The notes beneath the pieces were generated by a model. It did no database searches and was not told where the DNA came from. It was given only the letters and a program-made list of their open reading frames with translations. Shown piece by piece: positions 33,386-45,720 of a stretch of DNA of 64,000 nucleotides. The first letter of the stretch is position 1; every line of letters begins with the position of its first letter. The stretch is taken from positions 39,362,437 through 39,426,436 of the forward strand of contig NW_024041150.1 in NCBI RefSeq assembly GCF_014851395.1, written 5' to 3'. The position numbers were made by a program, and so were the translations under genes. This DNA comes from Micropterus salmoides (taxonomy: Eukaryota; Chordata; Actinopteri; Centrarchiformes; Centrarchidae).

Positions 33386-36300
33386 AGTTCAAATCTGTTT
33401 TGTTTACACTGTGTTCCCTTTGCTGAGCAAACATTTTAAGGTCTTTAAAGCATAGCTACAAAAACCCATTTTTGCTTTGCTGGGCAGAAATATTAAACAA
33501 TTTAAACGTTTAAATGTTTAGTCAACTGTCAAAGTTTCTTAAAAACATAAATTGTAAAAGAATAACATTTGAACAGCAACAGTGACGCTTACCTAAAGAG
33601 ATGTATGTTATTTGTGTAACCACTAACAACAATTTTGAAGAAGCCAAAAGAAAGATGCTTTTAGTTGAGAACCACACAAGTTTAATGTTGAAATGTTTGA
33701 TATTTGTGTGAAACTGGACGTACAAATCAGCTCTATCTTAAATAATATTTAGCTGCAGCCTGTGGGTCTGAGGGACAGCTGAAGCGGAAGAAAGACGAAA
33801 AAGTATATCAAAGTTAAATGAGTAAATTAACTGATACTTGGTATTGGAATTTGGTTCATGTGGCATTTGGGAAGTGCATATACACAGAATAATACCAAAC
33901 AAGCTGTACTCTCCCTGATTTCAATGGATGATGCTAAGATCACATTGGCCTTCTCGGCGCTTAACTCTAAACATAATTAATGTAAAAATAATTGTAAAAG
34001 AGATGTGAAAGTAACTTGAGGTTTGAAAAGAAATGTGACTTACTGATTTTGTTTTGTCCCCATTTCCACAAAATAAAGACAACTGCAACAACAGACATGA
34101 TGCACGCAGCCAAGCAGATGGTGATCCGGAGAGCAAAACTAGACTGGACCATGAAGAGTTCAACTGTAGTTGTAAAACACACAATAGATGTGTTTATAAA
34201 ACAAAACTTCAACTGTCTGTAACTGACAAAGTGATGACATCAAAAACTCATAAGCCTTTTTTCCTACCTGGAACCTGGATGTGAGTCTCTCTGGTCTGGT
34301 TGATGTCCTTCTGTTGGACTCTACAGGTGAAGCTGTTGCTGTGTCTCTTCTCCACAGTCACTCTGCTGCTGACAGTATAGAGGTCATCAGGACCTCTGAC
34401 TGTCTCTGTAGGTCCAGCAGAGAGGAGGTTTCCCTCACCGTCCAGCCAAAACACCTCAGGCTCTGGATACCAGCCTTTAGATTTACAGTCTAACATCACT
34501 CCTTTGCTGACTGTAGAAATGTCTATTTCAGGTGAGGAGACAGAACCTAACAGAGAGCAGAGATGTCAAAAATAGTTTGAATATAAAGTTGCCAAAAGAA
34601 TAACAATTAGAGCACTTCTTCAATGAACCTAATGAATAAAGTTCAGCTTAGGCCACACTGTTTATTCTCTAATAAAGACATCTCATTTCCCCCCTACTCC
34701 TTCTAGTTGGCCACATGGTCAATCCAACCCTGTCTTTATTCTTTTTTCATCTGGTCAGTCTAAATGCCTTTCAAATTTATTATATATTTATTATATATTT
34801 TATTATATAATATATAAATATATAACTAACTATATTATATATAGTTATTATATATCAATGATTATTTGCAGATGATACAAACATATTTCTAAACATAAAA
34901 CTACATTCATGGTATTTGGAAACTGTAAGTAAAATCATCAAGCACAGATACAGACAGAGGGTGTTAACATAGAAAGAGTGCATGAAAATAAATTCCTTGG
35001 AGTGATCATAGATGACAAGATTTGCTGGAAGCCTCATATAAAAACACATCAAAACCAAACTGTCCAGAAGTATTGCAGTCCCAGCAAGAGCTAAGCACAT
35101 TCTGGATCTTAAATCACTTCACATCCTTTACTGTTCACTATTGCTACCTTATTTGAATTACCGTCTAGAGGTTTGGGGAAGCACGCACAAAAAAGAGCCA
35201 TGATAATCATTCACAATATCGGATTTCGGGATCACACAAATTCATTATTTCTACAGTCTAAATTGCTAAAATACCAAAATCTAATTGCAGTATTCATGTT
35301 CAAAGCAAGAAATAGCCGATTGCCTGTGAATATAAAAAGTTGTTCTCTGAGAGGGAGGGAGGGTACGATTTAAGGGGAAGGGGAAATTTTAAGACTAATA
35401 GGTTTAGAACAACAAGGAAAAGATTATGTTTATCAATTTGCATATTTAAATTGCCGAATAAACTAAATGAGAACCTAAAGCAATGCCCAAACATATTGCT
35501 TTTCAAAAAAATGTACAAAGAAATTATTTTCAAGATTTATCGAGAAGCACTGTAGTAAAAGTGCTCTTTTACAACAGTTTTTTTTTTTTTGTTGTTGTTA
35601 TATTTTTTGCTTGGCCGTTAATCGGAAGGTCGGCGGTTCAATCCCCAGCTCCCCTCCTCATGTCGAAGTGTCCTTGGGCAAGATACTGAACCCCGAATTG
35701 CCCCTGGCGGCTGTTCCACCAGTGTATGAATGTGTGTGAATGTTAGTTTCTGTTTGAGCACTTAGGCTCAATGATTGTGTGTGAATGGTGAATGCAGATG
35801 TACTGTAGTGTAAAAGCTCTTTGAGTGGTCGAAAAGACTAGAAAGGCTGCAGTTTAAGTTTGTTAGACACACTAGGTTTAGGTTAGCTGCTCATTTTGTA
35901 TTTTGTTTCTTGCTGAACAAGTCAGAGAGTTTAGTTTATTTTGATTTTGAGTTAGCATGTGGCTCTAATTTTGGAAAGACCTCTTTAAGTTAAATTTGTT
36001 TCTTTGATTTAAGCAGCATCCACCAGCCCTTTTTCCGTTCTTTTTTAAATCCTGCAAATAAACAACTTGCACTTTTACCAAAAACATTCCGGTTCATGTT
36101 GCGTCCCTTTCCCCAAGAGCCGGGTCGTAACAGAGCACTAAAGCAGAACATAACCTTCATGCTGTAGAGTCTGTGCTTATCGCTTCATCAGATGTAGTGT
36201 GCTGTTACTCATCCAGCAGGTTTGCCAAATCAGTGTCTGAGGGCGTGACCAACTGTTTCCTGTTGTCAACCAGCTAACACATATGATGTTATCCGGCATT

Positions 36301-39048
36301 CTAAACCCTTCTTACAATATTAAACACCCATATATACATTTCTGTAGCTCAGGACTGACCCGTGGGAACATTGGCGGTTGCCTAGGGTGCAACACCGGTG
36401 TACCCAGTGATAGTAATTAAGTGCATCTCGCACTGTGAGCCCAGACAGTTTGTGACGAATGGTAACGTAACTGGTAGGGTGAGATTTCTGCCTGTCAGTT
36501 GGTTTCGGTTTCACATGCTGCATGCAGTCCCAAATTGTGTCGGGTCATAAGGGGATATTAACATCGGAGCAATAACATAGCCTAAAACACTGAGGAGTAA
36601 GTTAGTGAACAGTGGATTAATGCAAACTTACCTACAGCAAGATTGACCCCAGAATCTGTACCAGATGTGGGGACGAGGCACCTGTATGTTCCCGCATCAG
36701 AGAGCTTCACTTTGGAGAGTTTCAGTGAAATGTCTCCACGCTTGAGTTTGTTGACGGACAGTGATGTTCTCCCCAGGTACGATGGATGCTCCTCAAACAA
36801 AAGCTCCACACCATCTCGCCTCAAATGGACAAATCTGGGTTCTAGGTCAGGTCTTGCCCACTCCACAGTGAGATCAGCAGCATTGACAGCAGGTTCGAGG
36901 TAACATGGCAAAATGATATCATCACCAACCATCGCCACTATTGGCAGAGATGGAGCAGTCACCTGAGACTGACCTAAGGGGGCAAAAAATCTGTTTTTAA
37001 TTCCTATTTATACTCACTGGGACTACAGTATGTAGCTGGCTATCTAACTTCGGCTGAAACCCTGTCCTTGTTACCCTTCAGCATACAGTGTCAAGGGCAG
37101 CAAGCATGTACAAGAGCTGGTGTCAGCAGCAGCTTAAGTGTAATTTATACTTCTGCGTCAAATCAACAACGTAGCCTCTGCATAGCCCCCTGCCCTACGG
37201 CGTCTCCTACAGCGTAGCCTGACGTGCACCTCCTCAAAAATGTACCTACACGTCAAGTCGACACGAACCGTAAGCTCTGTGATTGGTTGGCTAGGTAGCC
37301 TCGCAATGCCTCCATGCCGACAGGAAGTGCCCGTGCTTTGAAGTAACTTTTACTAGTGGCCAAAACAGCGGCTGTAACACGGTGGCACAACATATTTGAC
37401 CGTCACAACCCGAGCAAAATCATTCATTTCATTATCAGAATGTGATCCACTCAGTCGATAACATTTGAAAAGGCTACACCATCCGCACGTATACAATTTT
37501 ACCCCCATTCATGTTGGCAGAGTGCTGAACCAGAAGTTAGCCTGCTCGGCCGGTTTGGTAGCTGGTCAGAAGACTGTAGTTAACAACTGTAATCAATGTA
37601 GATTACGTCTTTGTTTGTAAATTCTTGTTGACTTAATAATAAACCATTTCAGAGTTGGATCCATTTGTTTGGATGGAGAACAATGGAGAGAGGCGTTCTT
37701 TCCACCGCTGTAAGTACTGCCATTAGGCCTAGCCGTGTCACACTCAGAGACGCAAAGAACATTGTCTTCCATTATAAACTCTACGCAAACAGCAAGCATC
37801 TATTGAAGCAGCACAGCAATGTGAAACTTCAATCAATGTTTTTTGTTTTGTAAAAGCACTGAAACCTTCTCTTATAAATGCATGTGCAACAGTAATGTTA
37901 GCTTTAAAGTCGAAACACTTCAACAGACAGTGGCGTTAAAAAACATTATGCTTCGTAAACATCATACTCATTATCGAGAGGGACCTGCTTTGTTTTTAGT
38001 ATTTTTAAATTGACTGATTGTATTTATAGCCCATATAATACAGCGTCCCCTGGTCTGAGAGGCTGCAGTGTTTTCAGTTAGGCTAGTTGTTGACTCCTCA
38101 GGTTTGTCATTGTACCACTAAAGTGGATTCATTTCTAAAATGTGCAGCTGAACAGGTTTCTTCTCACTTTTAAGGATGGGGTGCAGTGGTTGAAAGTAAG
38201 TGTAACATAATGAATAATGTGACTATTTACTTTTAATACCCAGTAATAAGTAAAGTAATATTTTTACTTTTTTAATGATTAATAATAAAAAGTAACTCAT
38301 TACAATTTCTTTCTTTAATTTGCCCAACACTGCTGCTAGATATGACGTATAAGCTGATGTGCCACATAGACATAGTGCTGCTTTCTGCCGCCTTGTTGCG
38401 TGCCCATCGCTGTGATGACGTTGCACCAAATCCCGTCTGTACTGTTTTGTAGTAGTAGTAGTAACTGTCTCAGCAGTGAGCCCATACAGTTACAGTATGC
38501 CCCGAGGGGATAACAGGTCCCAGCCAGAACAGCTGAAATATTTGTCACACAGTGTTACAGAGAGTTTAAGGTTATAAAGCTTCCTTTTATATGGGCGACT
38601 GTTAGTTTGGAAATATATAAAAGCTTTTTGTCATGTCAGAGTGTGAGCAAATGGCTAAAAAAGTATTTCTTATGAATTCAACTTTTCATTTGTAACATGA
38701 TTATTTCTTATTTCAAACATTACACTTTACACTCAAAATACACAGAATCTTGTGGACTTCTTTACTTTAAGAAGAAAACATGGGTTGAAAATATGTTGTA
38801 AAATTTAACGCAGACCTTTAGTGTAAATTGCTTTTGTAGTTGTGTTGTATCACATGACCAGTATATTACAGTATAATTTTGTTAAACTATATTTAAACTG
38901 AAACCAAGGGCTTTCACCATCTGTTTGTGTGTAATTTACCTCTACAAGAGTGTGTTAGGAGAAGGAGGACGGCAGCGTGACACAAAACCATTGAACTGAA
39001 ACCAATGACCTGTGGTCTCAAGATGAGGATCTCCTTTATGTAAGTCAT
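32975..39048 (-). CDS. Butyrophilin-like gene F: tail frameshifted relative to D
   Basis: Minus-strand exons are signal 39057-38940 (start 39048), IgV 36973-36632, IgC 34546-34268, transmembrane 34163-34044 and tail 33351-32975. Exon lengths (118, 342, 279, 120) equal those of gene D. The V domain has MVGDDIILPCYLEP, VEWARPDLEPRFVHLRRDG and SDAGTYRC. The C domain keeps both cysteines (LDCKSKGWYPEPEVFWLDG, NSFTCRV). The membrane helix ends VVAVVFILWKWG. In the tail exon an A-run (minus strand) has one base fewer than in D, so the frame stops at 32975 after KHKKRRSVK (408 residues total). Beyond the shift, the D-like frame stays open to 32616 and reads further than D does. The gene may therefore encode a receptor with a shortened coiled coil. 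The IgV-IgC intron holds a LINE and a SINE. Confidence 0.75.
34850..35555 (+). mobile_element. LINE reverse-transcriptase fragment
   Basis: Broken reading frames on the plus strand include LFADDTNIFL (the reverse transcriptase active-site motif), FLGVIIDDKICWKPHIKT, and a C-terminal block (REGGYDLRGRGNFK, then QCPNILLFKKMYKE). These are typical of the C-terminal half of a teleost non-LTR retrotransposon polyprotein. It is truncated at the 5' end and inactive. It sits in the IgV-IgC intron of gene F, antisense to the gene. Confidence 0.75.
35605..35835 (+). repeat. tRNA-derived SINE
   Basis: It contains GGTCGGCGGTTCAATCCCCA, a pol III B-box-like sequence, followed by GTGTCCTTGGGCAAGATACT and GAACCCCGAATTGCCCC, a SINE body very common in teleosts. 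It follows the LINE fragment in the same intron of gene F. Confidence 0.75.
35870..36135 (+). repeat. Possible solo LTR or transposon end
   Basis: A stretch ends with a polyadenylation-like AAATAAACAACTTGCAC and GAGCCGGGTCGTAACAG, reminiscent of retroelement 3' ends. No coding region is present. The assignment is weak. Confidence 0.3.
37130..37380. repeat. Interspersed repeat (TTATACTTCTGCGTCAAATC type)
   Basis: A GC-richer segment with repeated CTACGG and CTACAGCGTAGC motifs, of the type I associate with a common teleost DNA-transposon end. It lies in the intron between the signal and IgV exons of gene F. Confidence 0.4.
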
Positions 39049-39385
39049 CCTGGAGTTCTGTAAATAAAAATAAGTCAGAAAAATATGTGGGACCAGATTA
39101 CCCCAGCCACTTATTTTAAAAACATAAAGCAGGAAAAACAACTTCAAAAACGTTCAACTTAATCCACAATTTCTGTTTCTTTTTATCTCATATGTTATAG
39201 CTCAGTTTATTCGCCCAATAATTTGTATTTATAAATCACTTTTGGTTTTCCATATGCAGTTTCTTTGTCTATAATGTTTACAAAATGTAACAACAGATGT
39301 CAACCTCATTTTATGTGTTATAAGCAACTGGCTGGTGCGTCAAAAACTTACAGGTGAATGAACAAACATTGCAACAGAGAATTGC

Positions 39386-39397
39386 AGTTTCACTTTC
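39386..39397 (-). promoter_or_regulatory. ISRE-like motif, gene F
   Basis: The same GAAAGTGAAACT, in the same arrangement as in gene E: TATTTATAA upstream and a GTAAGT donor at 39351-39350 downstream. Conservation in both paralogues supports function, although the flanks are also conserved by recent duplication. Confidence 0.45.
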
Positions 39398-39502
39398 AAT
39401 CTAAAAACAGGTTATAAATAATTACAATAATGGCATGTTAGAAAGTGGAATCACTAAAGTCACCAATTTAACATAAGTGAGTCATGTAAAAATGCAACAT
39501 AC

Positions 39503-39570
39503 CTTTTGTGTGTTGGTGTCCATGAGTCGCCTCACCTCAGAGAAGGCTGCCCGGTCAAAGTCCAGAATAA
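39503..39570 (-). other. Candidate 5' non-coding exon of gene F
   Basis: Same conserved block as for gene E, ending in a GTATGT donor at 39502-39501 on the minus strand. The signal exons of all four copies begin after TTTCAG or TTACAG at the same point (AACTCCAG), confirming that an upstream non-coding exon exists. Confidence 0.4.
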
Positions 39571-39639
39571 ATTAGCCTGAAATAAAACCGTCTGTACTTT
39601 TACCTCAGCCCTCTAGTGTAAGGAGTCGGCACAAAACAC

Positions 39640-40060
39640 TAACATGACAGCATGAGTTTAACTGATTAATATGCAGTAAACAGACAGGACACCTTAGGGT
39701 TTAACTTAAATGAGCAGTCCAGAAAAACAAGGTAGTCCAACAAAGACCAGAACAAAACCAAATAATAGTCCCACCAGGGGACAAGGAAATAATTCAGAGA
39801 AAACATAAACATTCGAGAAGGGCAGAGTTTATGACAAACAAGCAGAACTGGTAAATTCAGAATAGGGATCAAGTTGCAGACTGACGCCAACGATATGAAT
39901 GATATGATGTTATATAGACTGGACAAAACAGAAAGCGATACATTTACACAGGCAGGGAGGGGGGGTAACAGGTGAAACTAATCATGATACAGACAACAGA
40001 CACAAACCAAGGCTGAATTTCAAAATAAACCAGGGAAACAGACCTTTATCTGACAGACAA
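39640..40060. repeat. Repeat upstream of gene F, shared with E and G
   Basis: Same repeat as at 29310-29650 (AAGGTAGTCCAACAAAGACC and ATAATTCAGAGAAAAC blocks), located about 140 bp beyond the putative first exon of gene F. Confidence 0.65.
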
Positions 40061-40129
40061 ATCTAACCAGTAACAACAGTAAGATCTAAACAAAGTCAAA
40101 ATCAAGCAAATCAAAGTAACTAATCACAG

Positions 40130-40132
<3 letters not shown>

Positions 40133-40164
<32 letters not shown>
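40133..40164. repeat. (TG)n microsatellite
   Basis: Pure TG run upstream of gene F. Confidence 0.9.
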
Positions 40165-40166
<2 letters not shown>

Positions 40167-40823
40167 TTTGTATTGCACTTTGATTTTCATTCATTCTGTT
40201 TACTTATTATTACTTTTAACGGCAGACAATGAACTTTGGACCTGCTCCAGCCTGTAGCTGGCAGCTGTTAAAAATACCATAGTAACATAAGAAACAGTTG
40301 GTTGGAACGAGGAAGTTGTGTCAGTAGAAATGGTTGCGTGCATATGGTGTGATTAGAGGCTGATTTACTCCAGAGGGCAGAGTGAGACCTTTTTGACTTG
40401 ATTGTGAGTGAGTGAGTGTAACAAAGCCAAAAATTGTGAGGGTTAGGACAGAGAGACCAAACCAAAGGAAGTTAGCCAATAATTATGGTCAATGTAATTA
40501 TTTTGGCTTATTTGTAGTTATCTTATTTGATAACACTTTTGAAAAAACACTTTTATTGTTAGACCAACACATTTCGGCTTGTGGTCTTCATCAGGGTCAC
40601 CATACATTTAAGATGGGTATCCAAGGTTAATAAATATAGTATGTGGTCCTGTGCGCTAATACATGCATTGCAAGTGTCCTCAAAATGTAAAATACAACAA
40701 AGATAACAAACCATTAACATTAAATAAAGAGGGAGAGCAATGCGATAGATTATAAACCACACAAAGAAGAGATTTTGAATATTTAAAAACTCATAAAATA
40801 CCACAATATATAACACATAAGCA

Positions 40824-41035
40824 TCTCACAAAAGTGAGTACATCCCTCACATTTTTGGAAATATTTGATTATATCTTTTCATGTGACAACACTGAAGAAA
40901 TGACACTTACAATTTAAAGTAGTGAGTGCACAGCTTGTGTAAAAGTGTCAATTTGCAGTCCCCTCAAAATAACACATCACTATTAATGTCTAAACCACCG
41001 GCAACAAAAGTAAATACACCCCTAGAATTGAATTG
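40824..41035. mobile_element. Tc1/mariner-type miniature element or end
   Basis: The segment starts AAAAGTGAGTACATCCCTCA and contains TGACAACACTGAAGAAATGA, a common teleost Tc1-type end. It finishes near AAAGTAAATACACCCCTAGA, an inverted form of the start, suggesting a miniature element. It lies just upstream of FcR-like relic H. Confidence 0.6.
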
Positions 41036-41110
41036 AAATTTGAATTGATCAAAGGATCTGTTATAACATGTCTTTCTAGCTGGTCGCATCAACACGTCCT
41101 AGTGAAATTA

Positions 41111-42076
41111 AAAAGGCCTTTCCAGCACCTGACAGCGGAGAATACTGTTGTGAAATTGGAGGAAAGAGAAGCAACACTGTCAGCATCACTGTCAGTATAT
41201 GAAAATAGTAAAACACCCTTTTTTGAAACAAACCTCTGAAGTTAATTTGTGAAAAGTCCTCACATTTGTTATTCAGTGGACTTTTTTCATATTATTTTCA
41301 ATTTCCATTGTAAAATAAACAACATGAGTCCACTTACAAACAATAGGAAAAAAACGTCCTTACAACACAAGAACTTCCCTGACAATGTCTGTGAAGGTTC
41401 TCAGTCATACAGCTCCTAGTTATCCAAGGAACTTACTTCTGATGAATCAGATCAGGAGGAAGTCCCTTATGAGATATTTTAGTGTCTTCCAGTAGCCCTT
41501 GATTTAATTTTTTTTATTTCTTTCTTGGGATCCCTGACAATCATCACATTTCTAAGATTTTTCCGTATCAATTCCGTATTTTTTGGTGGGCAAAAATACA
41601 TTTTGCAGCTGATCCTGTCCACAGCGGTACATTACTTAGCTTCCATGTCGGTACAACTCTTTCTCAAAACTGGGGACACGCCAACCACCATCTACTGCAG
41701 ATAATACACTGACTATGAAAAGCACCTCATACAGCCCCACTTCAAAAATCCTACTCAGTACCTTTATCTTAGTTTACACTGTACATGAACGAAACATTTA
41801 TGTGTCAATATTTTAATTGTAAGACAATTATTAACACAATAGTAAATGTTTTTAATAAAATTTTAATGTTTTCAAAATATATTTCACAGCTGGCTCTGTG
41901 ATCCCGGAGAGTCCTGTCTTTCCTGTGACGGAGGGAGACAATGTGACATTGTGCTGCAGAAAGAAGCAGACGTCCTCCAACCTTATCAATGAATTCTTTA
42001 GAGGGCCACTTCACTGAGATCATCCACAGTGTTACTAGACTTAATGAATCAGCAGAGAGCTGGTTTACGGTCAGAG
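41111..42076 (+). pseudogene. FcR-like relic H
   Basis: Two exon remnants lie in plus orientation between BTN-like genes F and G. The segment at 41111-41192 reads the end of an FcR-like first Ig domain (PDSGEYCCEIGGKRSNTVSIT). The segment at 41890-42076 is a second Ig domain with AGSVIPESPVFPVTEGDNVTL and CCRKKQTSS, but about 59 bases of its centre are missing and the frame stops. No leader or membrane exon is visible. It shows that FcR-like and BTN-like units were once interleaved further along the cluster. Confidence 0.75.
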
Positions 42077-42242
42077 GTTTCTGTGCTTTTAACTTTTGTC
42101 CAGTTTTTATTCAGTGATGCTTTGTACCTTACTTTTGTTGAGTTCCATGTTTTAAAACTTGATAAATGTATTACAAATGCCTTCATAACTGACTGTGCCG
42201 TGCTCTCTGGTCCAGCTACCAATGAGTTACAATTGAGAATAG

Positions 42243-42930
42243 TTACAAAAAATGTTGGTGGTGGTGTGGTGTGAGGACAGAGAGGACCCAAATGCAACGC
42301 TCAGAGGAAAGGAGGTTTATTGAGGGGAAAAAGGGGTTGAAGGACCGGAGTGGAGGGAGAAGTGGAAGCTGGGGAAACACAGACACGTTGAACCGAGTTA
42401 ACTGGGACCAGAGAGCCGGGGGACAGGGGCCGAGGAAGGGAGGATGCAAGGGAGAACTGGGAGGACGCCGTGGGGGAAGCCCGGAGAGGAGAGGACCGGA
42501 GGATGAGCCCAGCCGACAGAACGGACGACGAGGGTGAGTGAACCTGGGCGGACAGAAAGACAGTAGTGCGAGGAATAACCGGGGGCTGGAAAACAAAGGT
42601 TATTTAAACCTGCGCTTGAGAAGTTGGCACCAGGTCGGGAGCGATGACGATCAAGTAAGAATGGTGTGGAGAACCGGGGTTGAAATACTGGCAGGTGTGG
42701 CAGGCTGACGAGGTGGCTGATGAGGTGCGGGTCGTTGGCTGGGCTCAGGAGCAGAGGGAGAGAGAGAGCACACACACAGGGGAGAAAACACAGGGAGGCA
42801 GGCAGGGAACAGAGAAAACCAAGGAAAAAGCAGAGTAACTGAATAAAAGGAGAACAAACAAGGACACTCGCCGTCAGCCGGGCCGCCACCACAACAAAGA
42901 CGGTGTCCTGAGTCTCTGATGTGTTTGAGC
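42243..42930. repeat. GC-rich insertion, probable non-autonomous element
   Basis: About 690 bp with a base composition unlike its surroundings, starting near GGACAGAGAGGACCCAAATG, a start typical of some fish DNA elements. The long minus-strand open frame (42398-43015) is low-complexity and has no family resemblance. It lies directly after the FcR-like relic H. Confidence 0.45.
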
Positions 42931-44219
42931 CTTTTGTATCATGCACAGACCGGAGGAATGGACTGACAAGGCACAACTCAGCTGACACTGTTGGTTTACA
43001 GGCAGAGGTTTCCAAAACGATAAGGCAGAAATCTAGGTCTAAACAAGCACTAGTCTAATACATTGAGGTGAAACACTACGAAATAATACTGAGGAAAATG
43101 GCTGGAACTCTGTTATGCGAACAAGATGATCTGGCAACTACACAAAGGCTAAAAGGATATTTATACACATAGGCCCGATCCCACTGTCCCCCAAACCTGC
43201 AAAACACTTTCTGTCTCTTTCTAAACCATATCATCAGGTTCATTACACAGTCAGTTTCATCTGGGTCCGTGGTATACTTGCAGTGTATGCTCATCATTGC
43301 ATTGATCATGATACATTAGTTCTGGTTACACATCAGTTTGGATGTGCGTTTGAACATCAAATGGACAATTGTGTCATTCGTCCATGTAATGATTCACTGA
43401 CGGTTGTATAATTTCACACAATGGTAGAGACAGTGTTTTTCCATTTATTCATTAAACTCATTTTGAAGCGCACACAAGTCTAGACTGCAGCTCTGTCATC
43501 CACTGTGACTGTATTAACAATGAAGAAGCTTTTATTTATGGGGTTTATTTATTTATACAGAGAAACAGAAAATTTATACTGGTACTTTTGATACTTGAAC
43601 AAAAAATGACAATGACTGGAAAACAAGATGTAAATAATGTAATATAATGTAAGTTAATAATAAGATGTAAATAATAATAATAAGAATAATTTTAACCCTT
43701 AAAATACGAGGTTAATCGCGATGTGAAAAATCAGACAGCATTTTGAAACTTTTATACTACAAGAGATATATTTAAAATAAACCATTACAACTATGTCATC
43801 AGATACAGTACTAGTAAACATATTTACAGGTTTATGTGATTATTTTATCATGCCTCTGTTTTAAAATTTTTCAACTTCTCATTAATTTGGTTTTGACACA
43901 AACTTTCTGTAACACTTATTTCCTTCTCTCCCCATTTCAGTTCTGAACTGTCACTCACTGCCACCAGAGGACACTGAGTACTGTAAACTGCAGTAAAACG
44001 GAACAGTTAATATGAACAGAACAAACATTTTGACAGATTCATTTAAGATCATTTAAAATGAGCAATTATTGAAAATTGGTAAAACTGAGAACAATTAGCC
44101 TTACCCAGTGGTGGAAGGAATGTTAAAATAGTCAGTAATCAAATATAGACACAGCGGTATGCCTTTGTTAGATGATGATGGTGACGAGTTGACAGGAGAC
44201 AAGAAGGAGTGAGAAAGCA
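42931..44219. other. Intergenic, AT-rich
   Basis: No exon-like segment between the GC-rich insertion and the end of the gene G tail. Confidence 0.6.
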
Positions 44220-45146
44220 TTAAGGGACAATGTCAAGTTTAGCCCCCTCTTCCTCTGATTGCTCTGTCTGAAGTTTCACCTGAATCTCATTCCTCTGAGA
44301 TTTTATCACCTTCAGGTGTTTATTAATTGGCTCCTTTAAATTCTCAAGTTTTATTTTTCGTTCTGTTTTCTGAAGCACCTCCTCCTCTGTTCTCTGAAGT
44401 AGTTTTTTTGTGTCCTCTAACAGTTTTCCAGTTGCTTCTTTTCTCTTCTGTAGATCTGTTAGGATCTCTCGATAGGTATTTTCTTCTCCTCACTAAACGC
44501 CTCGGACAGAAGTCTCTTGAATATGTTAATCTGCTTCTCAATCCATTCTGGGAGTCGTTCAAGTTGAAATCTGTGGTTATCCAGTTCTGTCTTATATTCT
44601 TTCAGTGCACCAACTGCCTTTATTACAAACTCAGACTCTTTTTCATTCCTTTGTAACTCTTCATTAAGTTTGTTCTCCAGCTTATCTAAATACACATTTT
44701 TTCCCTGTCTGTCATGTGCTGCACTCTTTCTCCTTCAAGCAGTAACTGAAGTTCTGCATCGTTGCTAAATGTTTTGATCTTCTTTGATGTGTCTCCCCGT
44801 TCTGCTTGATCTTCATCATTTTCTGTATAAATAGAACCAATAATGGTGTTAATTTTCAAGTTTAAACCTTGTCAATTTAATAATACTTACTTTGTCGTTA
44901 GCCCTGCCTTTTTGGTTTTACAAAAATAGCTGGATTTAACTGTGAGTTTATTGCAACCAACGCTGCAGGCCAAACGGACAAGGAGTAGGTTTTCTTCAGA
45001 TTTATAATTCAAAGCATAGGAAAGAACCACATCCTGACCAATCAGCTGTCACAAAATATTAATACAGAATCCCAGTGTAGACAAAATACTTCATATAAAA
45101 GGTTCAAGTACAACAGAGGAGAGCGAGATCCTTACAATCAAGAAAG

Positions 45147-45720
45147 TACACTGTATTGCCAAAAGTTTTGGGTTCTTAATCCGTAGGGTTTCATGTGGAG
45201 TTGTTCAATTTGCAGCTATAACAGCTTCATCTCTTCTGAGAAGGCTGTCCAAAAGGTTTAGGAGTTTGTTCATGGGAATTTTTGACCATTGTTTTAGAAA
45301 CACATTTGTGAGGTCAGGAACAAATGTTGAACGAGAAATCCTGCTGCAGTCCCAGCTCAAATTCATCCCATAAGTGTTCTGTTGGGTTGAGGTCAGGACT
45401 CTGTGTAGGCCAGTAAAGTCCACACCAAACACTCTCATCCAAGGTCCTTGGATGGTATGCCAAAGCATTAACAGTTACTTTCACTGGAACTAAAGGGCCA
45501 AGCTCAACGGCTGAAAAATGACCCCACATCATAATCCCCCATCCACCAAACCGCCAAACCCAAACTCGTCCATCGGATTGCCAGACAGAGAAGCATGATT
45601 CGTCACTCCAGAGAACTCGTCTCCATACATTTTCATACATGCGAACAGTAGAACATTCTACTTGACTAAAGTTATGCAGCAGTAAGAAAACAGATTCCAC
45701 ATTACATACGTAATATCACA
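45147..45720 (-). mobile_element. Internally deleted Tc1-like element
   Basis: It starts with TACACTGTATTGCCAAAAGT, a Tc1 terminal sequence. The minus strand encodes transposase pieces: VLWSDESCFSVWQSDGRVWV, then GGGIMMWGHFS-like sequence, then SPDLNPTEHLWDE and FVPDLTNVFLKQWSKIP. The central block with the second catalytic aspartate is absent and the frame shifts. The other terminus is missing or beyond recognition. It lies between the transmembrane and tail exons of gene G. Confidence 0.85.

Noticed and set aside
42398..43015. A 205-codon open frame on the minus strand
   Set aside because: Low-complexity serine/proline/leucine-rich sequence within a GC-rich repeat-like insertion; no splice or family evidence.
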